From JANYGM01 sp043764015 (GTDB taxonomy: Bacteria; Bacteroidota; Bacteroidia; Cytophagales; Thermonemataceae), in NCBI GenBank assembly GCA_043764015.1, contig JAYUKY010000086.1, positions 1 through 36,342 on the forward strand: a DNA stretch of 36,342 nt, in the 5' to 3' direction. Below the pieces are notes generated by a model. The model did no database searches and had not been told where the DNA came from. It saw only the letters and a list, made by a program, of their open reading frames with translations. Both the position numbers and the translations under genes were made by a program. This document shows positions 19,101 to 26,300 of this stretch, one piece after another. Position 1 is the stretch's first letter; every line of letters starts with the position of its first letter.

Positions 19101-19279
19101 AAGTGAAAAAACGTGTTTTTGAACCTTTCTTCACCACAAAGGCTGTTGGAGTTGGTACTGGGCTAGGAATGTCTATTACTTTTGGTATCATTGAAAAACA
19201 CAACGGACAGATTTTTGTCAATAGTGAGGAAGGAAAAGGAACTGAATTTGTTATTCAAATTCCTAAAAATTTAGAGTAA
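13175..19279 (+). CDS. giant multi-PAS/GAF sensor histidine kinase
   Basis: The product has 2034 residues. Transmembrane helix 1 is at about 8-28, then a PilJ/NarX-type N-terminal sensor with INVAGRQRMLSQKMTKA near residue 44, and helix 2 at about 183-207. Seven PAS segments follow at about 267-374, 446-567, 579-697, 712-836, 1040-1164, 1173-1299 and 1560-1686. GAF domains are at about 847-1011 and 1379-1529. A coiled coil (about 1690-1765) leads to the dimerisation domain with the phospho-acceptor His1789 in GIAHEINNP, then the ATPase domain with N-box NQVFMNIINNAIQAI, G1 DNGVGM, F-box FEPFFTTK and G2 GTGLGMS. There is no receiver domain. PAS 2 and 4, and PAS 5 and 6, are close duplicates. 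Its partner may be the REC-PP2C protein at 19982. Confidence 0.93.
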   Translation: MKQKKLSTTYIIALSIIAVLVIIGTLVVHNGVSNLTEDATAINVAGRQRMLSQKMTKASLNMQQSTDVASFNVAKKELREALDLFTKSHSAIQLGSDALGLSEPDLSDKSKSLFKEINPSFEALKNNTNNIAKLNFSDDAEVNATAFQQNIPIILQNEGVFLKTMNAIVGQFETESKSKISILNIIVYSVLGAVLITLFLLAVLFFQPIVASIQKFILDIETSNAKLKESEIEILNSSQRALEANEKMFFAQKDLQKTQATLKQSETLFRGVVENAPLVIFSLDKQGQFMLSEGQGLEDLGLKAGQVVGMNAFDLYKDSPGVVADLEAVLNGGIPVESISQSNGEYFENRFTPLKDQFGNVTGMVGISSNVTDRQKFQEQLQSAEEETRKSLVLQQASNEKLLVAQEKIQASEDGMRKSLERSLEATERAFMLQKEVEKAAKKMKEAFLIAKSGAWEFEMKLDGSGGNLTLTDEYYALFGTTAEKEGGYKMPFENWVAKFVYPDDIHILTDSSVGALQNAEYKYLSEHRAVKADKTIFEYSTEVQTKVYPEEGVIRGQGIASDVTERKNAEKEIKEISVRLNLATSSTNDGIWDWNLLTNEVYFSPRLVEMLDYKEEEIIPSFETFLGFLHPDELPHIDKTIKSYLAGEIPVYSLEVRARKKDGTYKWINTRGAALRDANGNPTRMTGVHIDIDERRNYEQILKEASKKMKEASILAKIGSWELEANLNGSNAAFTYTDEYFALCGTTAAEYGSYNVTFENWLSDFTFEESHESLKAALGATLQNPVFAGEVEFVHRHQQTKERIYTIAKISSRHENGKLKVLGTAQDITERKLVQLEAEKRETRLAKQNDVISELSAINFSELSLVKSYEVITRLASLGLNSERVSIWDYKSDKIISRKLYQKTENQFSAGTELFAKDFPKYFEELKTELIIAANDANTDPATAEFSEVYLKPLGIGAMLDIPIRMEGKMVGVLCNEHVGDMRVWENDEISFAKSVADVIALAFEASKRQTAQRDLEEYSKELKQMFGVVQENEVKLDNALRLAKIGEFEFDLQKKTMNWSSSYWETVLNTPKEDNITFEDFNKRFAHPDDVEKSNQQLEIVLQSTDPNLSITFEIRVIDKNGNIKTTEIKAKAPTRDENGVPISISGTSQDITERKVAEVQIQEQSAKLNDALKLSKIGEFTADLATATFQYSKSFWETIVQAPMPEGGKITIQDLNEMFIVPEDREIGTQQFGAIIASTDKDYQATFEIRYLNSKKEILTVLTTVKSPTRDKNGAPISVSGTSQDITERKKVEEIIENSNKELKANEARLTGALKELRVVQNQIIASAKNDKALALKRGITEEEFEKSRSIDQYKDLDLSYIDDLKNKNLPVADNEVDRLKALYDYDLLDTEAEEDLDGLTKLAAFVCGTPISLISLIDKDRQWFKSDYGLGAEETARDIAFCHHAIMDTKVFEVEDAMADERFKNNPLVQGSPDIRFYAGAPLTTPDGFNIGTLCVIDKKTSKLSKEQTDALEVIAAEVMSRLESRRQNKVVLAINNKALAAFEELEKAQVEIDANERRFTNIAANTPDLIYQFFVNAEGKASFPYASPAIETIFELKAEDVKEDATPLVGLTAPEDLARFQQTVATSAEKMEAFTYEGKFITLSGKVKFVRAQSKPEYQDGGIMWNGTMVDITELKNAEQEVSNALEMQKIINDSMIIAQRELAKKNDQLGKSEEEMRQIMERQLEANEQLMMAEKKIKTALNSELESKEELERTYGTLKDAQSQLVHSEKMASLGQLTAGIAHEINNPINFVYNGIDTLKMSLDELLEIVEKYAELDKAEDKEKVLREVQALKRQLSYGDLLGDINSLVGDIKKGAVRTMEIVKGLRVFSRLDEEEKKFANIGECLDATLTLLQNKFKGRVEVKKYYDDTMKEINCYPGQLNQVFMNIINNAIQAISEDRKDGVVTIYTETQQENVVIRIKDNGVGMSEQVKKRVFEPFFTTKAVGVGTGLGMSITFGIIEKHNGQIFVNSEEGKGTEFVIQIPKNLE

Positions 19280-19282
19280 TTG

Positions 19283-19302
19283 CCCCTAACCCCGAAGGGG
19301 AC
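19283..19302 (+). repeat. family D repeat, short form
   Basis: CCCCTAACCCCGAAGGGGAC folds into a small hairpin (CCCC...GGGG) just after the kinase stop. It resembles the reverse complement of the repeat at 19912-19945. Confidence 0.5.
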
Positions 19303-19337
19303 ACAAATACATTATTCGTGGTCGGGAAGAAGTTTCT

Positions 19338-19367
19338 ATGAAGTCAGGTGGAAACACTTGACTTCAT
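19338..19367. repeat. hairpin after the kinase gene
   Basis: ATGAAGTCAGGTG (19338-19350) pairs with CACTTGACTTCAT (19355-19367), with one G-T pair, around a GAAA loop, a stable tetraloop type. The following bases are A-rich rather than T-rich, so termination in the plus direction is uncertain. Confidence 0.5.
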
Positions 19368-19374
19368 AAAAAAC

Positions 19375-19403
19375 CTCCCAAAAGTTGGAAACTTTTTGGG
19401 AAG
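19375..19403. terminator. family C hairpin, second copy
   Basis: CTCCCAAAAGTT and AACTTTTTGGGAAG form a stem with a short loop. It has the same design as the sucD terminator at 11478-11510 (CTTCCC...GGGAAG) with different stem bases. It may help end transcription after the kinase gene. Confidence 0.5.
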
Positions 19404-19447
19404 TTCAACCAATATTCGTATTTCGTACCTCTTACTTCGTACTTACT

Positions 19448-19846
19448 ATGGCTGGTCAATGTTTGCGTTTTGGTAGATGGGGCGTTATGCTAACCATACC
19501 AGGAATTATACTTGTATGGATGATAGGACTCATTTTTATGCCAAATAGTTGTAAAAAAGAGGATAATATTAGTAATACTTTTATAGGTACTTGGTTTCTG
19601 ACAACAAACACAGGTTTTACAAGAATAGACATCAAAGAAAATGGTTATTTTTATTTTGTTGTTATAAGAAAAAATCAGAAATCAACCCAATATAAAGGAA
19701 TTTTCACAGAAAAAAAAAATGATTTTACGTTAATATCATTTCAAAATGATACATTACTTTATCACAAAATAATAGCGCAAAACGAAAAAAAAATAACCTT
19801 AAAAAGTATAAGAGATAACAAAATTATTACTTTTATGAAAGAATAA
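19448..19846 (+). CDS. small membrane-anchored or lipoprotein of unknown function
   Basis: With the ATG at 19448 the product has 132 residues; ATG 19487 would give 119. A hydrophobic stretch, MLTIPGIILVWMIGLIF, is followed by MPNSCKKEDN, which could act as a lipobox cysteine region. The rest (IGTWFLTTNTGFTRIDIKENGYF) looks like a small lipocalin-like beta domain, but this is a weak impression. A longer frame from TTG 19385 is rejected because its first codons come from a hairpin repeat and a TTTCGTACCTC-type low-complexity stretch. A hairpin terminator follows at 19861. Confidence 0.6.
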   Translation: MAGQCLRFGRWGVMLTIPGIILVWMIGLIFMPNSCKKEDNISNTFIGTWFLTTNTGFTRIDIKENGYFYFVVIRKNQKSTQYKGIFTEKKNDFTLISFQNDTLLYHKIIAQNEKKITLKSIRDNKIITFMKE

Positions 19847-19860
19847 GTGACAGAATTTAA

Positions 19861-19893
19861 AAGGAAGATTTCGCTTTAAGCGAAGTCTTCCTT
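19861..19893 (+). terminator. terminator hairpin
   Basis: AAGGAAGATTTCGCTT (19861-19876) pairs with AAGCGAAGTCTTCCTT (19878-19893) with one mismatch, 14 bases after the stop at 19846. It is followed by A-rich sequence. Confidence 0.55.
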
Positions 19894-19911
19894 AAAAAAA
19901 CAAAATATTGT

Positions 19912-19945
19912 ATTAAAAGTCCCTTTTGGGGATTTAGGGGCTAAA
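19912..19945 (-). repeat. family D repeat, intergenic copy
   Basis: Minus-strand CCCCTAAATCCCCAAAAGGG continues as ACTTTTAATA. It is the same element that forms the end of gldD at 8457-8490. Confidence 0.6.
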
Positions 19946-19981
19946 ACAATAAAATTATCTTTATCATTTTTTTAAATATTT

Positions 19982-21247
19982 ATGGACAACATAACATTAG
20001 AAGACCAACCAGTCGCAAAAACGTATAATATTCTTTATGTTGATGATGAGGAAAGCAATTTGCGTATTTTCAGAATGGCGTTCAAAAGACATTATAACGT
20101 CTATACAACTACAGATATAGAAGAAGCAGTCCGCATTTTAGATGACAACAACATTCATCTGATTATGACTGACCAAAAAATGCCTGAAATGAATGGTACG
20201 GAGCTTTTGGAGCGTATTTTGCCTGCTCACCCAGATATTATTCGTATTATTTTGACTGGTTTTAGTGATATTGAGGCTATTGTGCAAGCCGTAAATAAGT
20301 GTGGTATTTATAAATATATCACAAAACCTTACGAAAGTGGCGAAATGAAAATGACACTTGACAAGGCGTTGGAAACTTATGAACTCAAAAATGAGAAGCA
20401 AGTTCTTATCAAAGAACTTAAATCTGCAAACGACCATTTGGAAGAGAAAGTAAGAGAACGCACCAACGAGCTGGAAATTATCAACCTCAAAATAACGGAT
20501 AGCATCAAATATGCACGCCGCATACAACGTGCTATGCTTCCTGCGCAAGAGCGTGTAACGAAGCATTTTAAGGATATGTTTATCTTTTATAGTCCCAAAG
20601 ACATTGTTTCTGGTGATTTTTATTGGTTTGCTGAACTTACGGAACTTGGTGAAAATAAAATAATTGTTGCTGCCGTAGATTGCACAGGACACGGTGTTCC
20701 TGGTGCTTTTATGAGTATGATTGGGGAATCTATCCTCAATAATGCTGTTTTTGATAAGAATATGACTAATCCTATTGATATTCTTAATCATCTTATGCAG
20801 GGCGTTTCTAGCCAACTTAATCAGGAGGAAACGAGCAACCGTGACGGTATGGATATTGGTATTGTAGTGATTGATAAAATTGCTAAGACAATGACATTCT
20901 CTGGAGGTCGTCAGGATTTGTTGTATATTGAAAACGGAGAAACCAAACTTATCAAAGGTGAAAATGTTTCTATTGGTGGTTTGCAATCTGACAAACCTTT
21001 TGTAAATCATGTAATTAGCTTAGAAAAACCTATTACTTTTTTTATGTATTCTGATGGTTATCAAGACCAATTTGGTGGAGAAAACAACCGTAAATTCTCC
21101 TCTGGGAAATTGCGTACAATGCTATCTGAAAACGCTGAAAAACCTTGTGAAGAACAAAGAAATATCCTGGTACATACACTAGATGCTTGGATGATAAATG
21201 AAGAAAAACAAATAGATGATATTATGGTAATGGGCTTTAAAGTGTAA
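19982..21247 (+). CDS. response regulator with PP2C (SpoIIE-type) phosphatase output
   Basis: The product has 421 residues. The receiver domain spans about 15-135, with acidic Asp21/Asp22, phospho-acceptor Asp64 in LIMTDQKMPEMNG and Lys115 in YITKPYESG. A coiled coil (about 135-170, LEEKVRERTNELEIIN) leads to DSIKYARRIQRAMLP and a PP2C/SpoIIE domain with VSGDFYWF, VDCTGHGVPGAFMSMIG and a C-terminal acidic motif EKQIDDIMVMGF. Phosphorylation should control a serine/threonine phosphatase, as in partner-switching pathways. It lies two genes after the giant kinase, which has no receiver of its own, so the pair may form one pathway (inference). A family D repeat is in its upstream region. Confidence 0.92.
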   Translation: MDNITLEDQPVAKTYNILYVDDEESNLRIFRMAFKRHYNVYTTTDIEEAVRILDDNNIHLIMTDQKMPEMNGTELLERILPAHPDIIRIILTGFSDIEAIVQAVNKCGIYKYITKPYESGEMKMTLDKALETYELKNEKQVLIKELKSANDHLEEKVRERTNELEIINLKITDSIKYARRIQRAMLPAQERVTKHFKDMFIFYSPKDIVSGDFYWFAELTELGENKIIVAAVDCTGHGVPGAFMSMIGESILNNAVFDKNMTNPIDILNHLMQGVSSQLNQEETSNRDGMDIGIVVIDKIAKTMTFSGGRQDLLYIENGETKLIKGENVSIGGLQSDKPFVNHVISLEKPITFFMYSDGYQDQFGGENNRKFSSGKLRTMLSENAEKPCEEQRNILVHTLDAWMINEEKQIDDIMVMGFKV

Positions 21248-21264
21248 AACTACAAAATATTCAA

Positions 21265-21492
21265 ATGAAAAACATATTTCTTATCTTTTTGATAATGCTT
21301 TCTACTATTTTTTTGTCTTCTTGTGGAGATAAAAAAGTAGGTGATACTACATCAAAAGATACCACAAAAACAGCTAAAAAAGACACAATAAAAGTAGAGG
21401 AGAAAAAAGATACAACCAAAAAAGTTGTGGAAAAGAAAGATACCACTTCTACCGTGCGTCAAACAGAAAAAACCCAAGTAGAAGAACCTTGA
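21265..21492 (+). CDS. small Lys/Thr-rich lipoprotein
   Basis: The product has 75 residues. The signal MKNIFLIFLIMLSTIFLSSC ends with a lipobox cysteine at residue 20. The mature part is low-complexity, made of KKDTTK/EKKDTT-like units, with no globular domain. It starts 17 bases after the phosphatase gene and is likely in the same operon. Its function is unknown; an envelope spacer or lysine-rich anchor is possible. Confidence 0.7.
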   Translation: MKNIFLIFLIMLSTIFLSSCGDKKVGDTTSKDTTKTAKKDTIKVEEKKDTTKKVVEKKDTTSTVRQTEKTQVEEP

Positions 21493-21601
21493 TTTAAGTA
21501 CGAGGTTGGATGTTTGAGGTACGAATTTAAAACTTTGATTATTGAGCTATTCAAAAACTAAAAAAGTTAAGTTATTTAATCTTCCATTCTTAGAAATAAA
21601 C

Positions 21602-21654
21602 CATAAATTAACCAAAAAATACGTGAACAATCTGTATTTTTTGGTTAATTTATG
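21602..21654. repeat. 21-bp perfect inverted repeat
   Basis: Arms at 21602-21622 and 21634-21654 match perfectly and contain AACCAAAAAATAC and its complement. The loop is 11 bases. It lies between the small lipoprotein and clpX and could end transcription, since the second arm carries TTTTTT. The rest of 21493-21763 holds no supportable gene. Confidence 0.6.
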
Positions 21655-21763
21655 TTATTTATTCAGTTTTTGTCTTCTACAAATACAAAACAAATGTTCA
21701 CAACTCATTCCTAGAAGTAAATTCGCTATCTAAAAAAATCCATAATGTCTTGTATATTTTTCG

Positions 21764-21771
21764 TATCTTTG
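21764..21771 (+). promoter_or_regulatory. -7 box for clpX
   Basis: TATCTTTG fits TAnnTTTG and lies 41 bases before the ATG. A TTG at 21750-21752 is too close to be the -33 box, so the upstream half is unclear. Confidence 0.5.
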
Positions 21772-21812
21772 CACTCCAATTTAGCATAGAAAATAAAGAT
21801 AAATAAAAAAAT

Positions 21813-23042
21813 ATGTCGCAAAATCCAAGTTGTTCGTTTTGTGGAAAAACCAAAAAAGATGGCGTTTTCATCATTACAGGAATGAAAGGTAACATTTGTA
21901 ATGAGTGTGTTACGCAAGCCTATACCATTGTACAAGAAGAATTTAGCCATTCGGAGCGTGGAAAGCCAGAAATGAAACTTACACTCCTAAAACCAATGGA
22001 CATCAAAAAGCACCTTGATATCTATGTGGTAGGGCAAGATGAAGCAAAAAAATTCTTATCTGTAGCCGTTTATAACCACTACAAACGCCTCGTACAGAAA
22101 GATACAAGTGAAGATATTACCATAGAAAAATCTAATATTATTATGGTTGGGCGCACAGGAACAGGTAAAACCTATCTTGCACGCACACTAGCCAAACTTT
22201 TGCAAGTACCTTTTTGTATTGCTGATGCGACTGTCCTCACAGAGGCAGGCTACGTGGGTGAAGATGTAGAAAGCATTTTGACACGCCTTTTGCAGGCTGC
22301 TGATTATGATATAGAAGCCGCCCAGCGTGGTATTGTGTATATTGATGAGGTGGATAAAATTGCTAGAAAGTCTGATAATCCTTCTATTACAAGAGATGTA
22401 AGCGGTGAAGGTGTGCAACAAGCTCTTTTAAAGTTGTTGGAAGGCTCTGTCGTGAATGTGCCACCACAAGGAGGACGCAAGCACCCAGACCAAAAAATGA
22501 TAGCCGTTAATACTGAAAATGTGTTATTTATTTGTGGTGGCGCTTTTGATGGGATAGAAAAACGCATAGCTAACCGTATGAATACCAACCCTATAGGTTT
22601 TAGCAACGAACATAATAATATTGTAGAAGACCCAGAAACGCTTTTAAAATTTATCACAGCACAAGATTTGAAATCTTTTGGACTTATCCCAGAACTTATT
22701 GGGCGTTTGCCTGTGCTTGCGTACCTTGAGCCTCTTTCTCGTGATACGCTACTAAAAATTCTTTATGAACCTAAAAATGCTATTGTAAAACAGTACAAAA
22801 AACTGTTCTCAATGGAAGGAATAGAACTTATTTTTGAAAAAGAAGCTTTAGAATATATTGCAGACAAAGCTATTGATTTGAAATTGGGCGCAAGAGGTCT
22901 GCGTTCTATTTGCGAGGCAATAATCACTGATGCAATGTTTGAACTTCCTTCTCAAAAAGAAATCAAAAAATTTGTTGTCAGTGCGGAATATGCCAAAGAA
23001 AAGTTTGAAAAATCTACAATGGCAATGCTCAAAGTAGCATAG
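21813..23042 (+). CDS. clpX: ATP-dependent Clp protease ATP-binding subunit ClpX
   Basis: The product has 409 residues, the normal length. The N-terminal zinc-binding domain has Cys7, Cys10, Cys29 and Cys32 (CSFCGKTKKDG, CNECV). The AAA+ domain has Walker A GRTGTGKT (113-120), Walker B IVYIDEVDKI, a GYVGEDVES pore region and the sensor-2 region LGARGLRS. It unfolds tagged proteins and feeds them to ClpP. Walker A reads GRTGTGKT where GPTGCGKT/GPTGSGKT is usual; the P-loop GKT is intact. No clpP is in the window. It ends 15 bases before the convergent 89-residue gene. Confidence 0.97.
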   Translation: MSQNPSCSFCGKTKKDGVFIITGMKGNICNECVTQAYTIVQEEFSHSERGKPEMKLTLLKPMDIKKHLDIYVVGQDEAKKFLSVAVYNHYKRLVQKDTSEDITIEKSNIIMVGRTGTGKTYLARTLAKLLQVPFCIADATVLTEAGYVGEDVESILTRLLQAADYDIEAAQRGIVYIDEVDKIARKSDNPSITRDVSGEGVQQALLKLLEGSVVNVPPQGGRKHPDQKMIAVNTENVLFICGGAFDGIEKRIANRMNTNPIGFSNEHNNIVEDPETLLKFITAQDLKSFGLIPELIGRLPVLAYLEPLSRDTLLKILYEPKNAIVKQYKKLFSMEGIELIFEKEALEYIADKAIDLKLGARGLRSICEAIITDAMFELPSQKEIKKFVVSAEYAKEKFEKSTMAMLKVA

Positions 23043-23057
23043 AATAAACTATTTAGT

Positions 23058-23327
23058 TTACATTGTTTTCAGAAATTTAGCACTTATTATCTGACTTTCA
23101 TATTCCAAAAGTAGCTCATATTCATTATGTTGTTGGTTTTTGTACGCCATACGCAGTTGCTCACGCACCAAATCAAGGTGCGTATCTAATTTTTTAATAG
23201 AAAATTTTTGCATTTGTTGGATAAATAATTCTTTGTGCGTGAGTGCCTCCAAAAGTGCGAGTTGTGTGTTGGAAAGCATATTGGACAATGGGGCATGCCC
23301 CATTGCGTTTGGTACTTTGTTTTTCAT
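23058..23327 (-). CDS. small helical protein downstream of the type IIG-like enzyme
   Basis: The product has 89 residues. It starts 11 bases after the stop of the enzyme gene and is probably cotranscribed. Its N-terminus MKNKVPNAMGHAPLSNM contains the peptide MGHAPL encoded by palindrome A copy 1. The rest (LALLEALTHKELFIQQMQKF, LDLVREQLRMAYKN) is strongly helical and likely coiled-coil. No family is recognised. ATG at residue 17 (MLSNTQ) is an alternative start that would leave the palindrome in the leader. It could be a subunit or control protein of the enzyme, by position only. Confidence 0.5.
   Translation of the reverse strand: MKNKVPNAMGHAPLSNMLSNTQLALLEALTHKELFIQQMQKFSIKKLDTHLDLVREQLRMAYKNQQHNEYELLLEYESQIISAKFLKTM
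23286..23305 (+). repeat. palindrome A, copy 1 (in frame in the small gene)
   Basis: CAATGGGGCATGCCCCATTG is a perfect 20-bp palindrome. In its flanks GA precedes and C follows on the plus strand, the orientation mark shared by all copies. On the coding strand it reads as MGHAPL near the start of the 89-residue gene. Confidence 0.9.
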
Positions 23328-23338
23328 TTTGGATACTT

Positions 23339-26300
23339 TTAAACACCCTCAATAATAGCTATTTCCTCCTCTGTGAGGGCATAAAGCGCATAAACCAACC
23401 TATTTATTTTATCTTCATTGAACGCTATTTTGTTTTTGATAAGTGCCTCTTTAGAAGACAATGGGGCATGCCCCATTGCTTGGAGTTCTTTATGCAATAA
23501 CAACAACTGCTCCACACAAACCACTATTTGGTCGTGAGAGTTTTGTGTTTGTTTTGTTATTTTTGGGATTGGAAGTTGCTCTACGTGATTTTTCTTCACT
23601 TCTGCCAAAACTTCTCCTTTTTCTGGATTTATCTGATAATAATAAAAATCCGTTAGTTTGGAATTCAGAATACCCAAAATAAATTTATGAGCTATTTTTT
23701 CAGAAATCAAAATATGTAGATTATTTCTAGCAATAATATTCTTTCCAATCAGCATAGCAATAATACTATCTCCAGTTTGCCTAACAATGATTTTTTCTTC
23801 TGCTGCAAATACTTCTGGTTTTCTAGGTTCAGCTAACCATTCTCCATATTGTATCCAACTATCATTATCCCAAAAATTGATATACTTATGCATCAAACTT
23901 CCACGCATCAAAGGAAGCCAGTTATTTCCTTTTGGTTTAGGTTGTTTTTCTTTGACAAATGGTTTTTCTATAACAATTTGCTCTGTTTGTTTTGGTTTTC
24001 CTTTACCTTTTTGAAATGGTTTTACACCAACCGTTGAGAAACAAACATCACCTATAAAAAGTGAATTTTCTTTTATTTTGTTGAATAATTTTGTATCATT
24101 TTTATTTGCCAAAATATTGATAATATCACCATTTGTAGCAATATCATCTTTAGAAAGTATTTGATACTTAGAAACTTCTCCTTTTGTTAGTTTGTCTATC
24201 TGAATAGTGTTTGCTTGTGTTTTATTTTTCTCAAAAATAATCACATGTGTATCTACAACCGCCTTAAAGATGTGTTCTGTGATGTGCAAAATTTTATTCC
24301 AGCTATATTCCGTAGCTAAATATTTTCTGATATTTTGGAATTTAATAGATTGCAACCAAGTATTAGGAATAATTACGCCTAAAAGTCCTTTTTCAATTAG
24401 AAGATGCTTACATTGCTCCAAAAACAACAAATATAAATCATATTGATAGTTTTGGTATTTATATTTTTGGTTAAAATACCTAATTTGGTTTTCATCAGAC
24501 ATTCTCACATACGGCGGATTTCCAATGACAACATCAAAGCCACCATTTATTTTTTCTGGTTCGTATGCTTTGTCGTATGAAATAATAGTTTTTCCCATCA
24601 AAGAAATTGTTTCTTGTGGCAAATCTGGTAATTGGTGTTTTACTCTATTATTTTGGATATAGCTTAGAATATTCCAAAGTTGGTCTTCATCTTTAATTTC
24701 TTGCCTATTAAATTTTTGCGCCCAAAGTGAGTTTTGCGTTTCTCCTCTTGGCAAAATGGTATTTTTAGGCAATGGGGCATGCCCCCTTGTCTTTTCTTCT
24801 TCTGTTTGTTCTTCGTGCAAGGGAATATTTTTAGGCAATGGGGCATGCCCCATTGTCTCAGTAATACCTCTCCAAATATTAAAAGCTCGTGCAGACATAG
24901 CTTTTAATTTGCCCACAATTGTAGTGAGTTTTTCAGGATTACAAACTATAGCAAAATGAAAATGGTCTGCGCACACATTAAGAGCTAATATTCTTAGTTT
25001 ATTTTCTTGTATATGAAGACAAATAATCTCAAGTAATTTCTGTTCTTCCTCTATATAAAGGTATTCTGGAATACCTTTTTTCACATTATGGGTAATCATT
25101 CTTTGTGAAGTTCTTGTATTGTGCATAACACAAGTGATATGATATGCTTGCAAATCTTCTTCTATAATTTTTGTCTTAAACACGCTTGGAAATGCTTTTT
25201 TCCAGCTAAAAGGTTTTATTTTGCGTTCTTCTCCAAAATCCATTTGGTTTTCGTAGTAATCAATATCAATCAAAGAGTTACCACTTTGTATATTGCTATC
25301 CAAAGTAGGCAGTACACGTTCATTAAAAAGTTTTTTCTGATGTTCAATACTTGCGCTGGTTTCTCCTTCCATACATTTAAGAAGCAAAGAAAGTTTTGTA
25401 ACTTCCACCGCATTGGTGTCTATATCCACGCCAAAGATGTTGTTAAGCAAGATTTTCTTTTTTTCTGATGTTGTGAGTGTGTTTGTAGGCGTGAGGGCGT
25501 TATTTTTCTTAGCTTCTTTAGGATTTTTGAGATAAAAACTCAAGTGCCAAGTAAGCAAAAACTGGTACGCACCCAACAAAAAGCTGCCACTACCACACGC
25601 AGGGTCAACTATTTTGATATTTGCAATTTCCGCAGGTGTTGTTTTTGGTGAGATAAGTTTTCCAACAGTATTTTCCACAATGTAATCCACAACGTATTGG
25701 GGCGTATAATACACGCCACCTGCTTTGCGTACTTCAGGTTTTAGCTCAATAACGGCTTTACCTTTGTCATTGATAGTGATGGTTTTACCTAAGAACTGCT
25801 CATAAGCACTACCCAAAATCTCCACGCTAAGCACAGAAAAGGCATAAGGACTCTCAGGATAATAGAGATTAGTAATGATTGTTTTGATAGTATCATTACT
25901 AATTTTGATTTTGTCGCTTATTTTATCTTTTTGGAAGTCAAAAAGCCCAGAATTATATTTTTGGTCAGCTTCTTGGAATAATTTAAGCAGGTTTTGAAAA
26001 TAATTGCCTGTTTTTATGGTAGCTTTTAGGCTTCCGTAAACTTCAATATCACGGGCTTCTGCTATGCGCAAGAAAATAATCCTGTCTAGTGTTTGTTGAA
26101 CGACAAAATTAAGTTCGTCTTCATCAAGTAGTCTGGCGGTTTTGCCATCTTTTTTGTTATTATCCGCATTGATGACCTCCGCAAGCATTGTGCGCCACGT
26201 ATCCAAAGACTTCAAAAAATCTTTATCAACGGTTTCCGTACCTTTTTTATCTATATTTTTGAGTAGATATTTTTCAAAATTCCCATTTAAAACGGCATCT

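Larger units (their letters stand above)
24545..25171 (-). mobile_element. embedded REP-associated tyrosine transposase-like domain
   Basis: This block of about 209 codons interrupts the methyltransferase between FPSVFKT and GGFDVVIGNPPY. It carries the Y1/HUH hallmarks HFH (24956-24964) and Tyr720 (24659-24661). The segment SLWAQKF...SYIQNNRVKHQL lines up with the LWQPRF...DYIYINPVKHGW segment that I recall from E. coli RAYT (YafM). It is in frame at both ends, so it behaves as a domain insertion, not a disrupting element. There is no separate start, stop or terminal repeat. The two palindrome A copies lie in its loop. Confidence 0.8.

Noticed and set aside
19385..19447. TTG-initiated start of the small membrane protein
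   Set aside because: The codons come from a hairpin and a low-complexity TTTCGTAC stretch.
20138..21010. 290-codon open frame antisense to the REC-PP2C gene
   Set aside because: It is fully antisense to a well-supported gene and has a composition typical of a shadow frame, with no recognisable domain.
21542..21733. 63-codon open frame between the small lipoprotein and clpX
   Set aside because: It is built across a 21-bp inverted repeat and has no signal, motif or start context.
24664..24846. Minus-strand 60-codon frame with two MPHCLKI-like repeats
   Set aside because: It is an out-of-phase reading of the two palindrome copies inside the RM-RAYT gene.
23286..24855. CRISPR-like array
   Set aside because: The 20-bp repeats are irregularly spaced (about 150, 1290 and 45 bp gaps), occur in both orientations and lie in coding frames. 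There are no spacers or cas genes.
24545..25171. Complete IS200/IS605 insertion
   Set aside because: There is no independent start, stop or element ends. The block is in frame with the methyltransferase on both sides, so it is an embedded domain.
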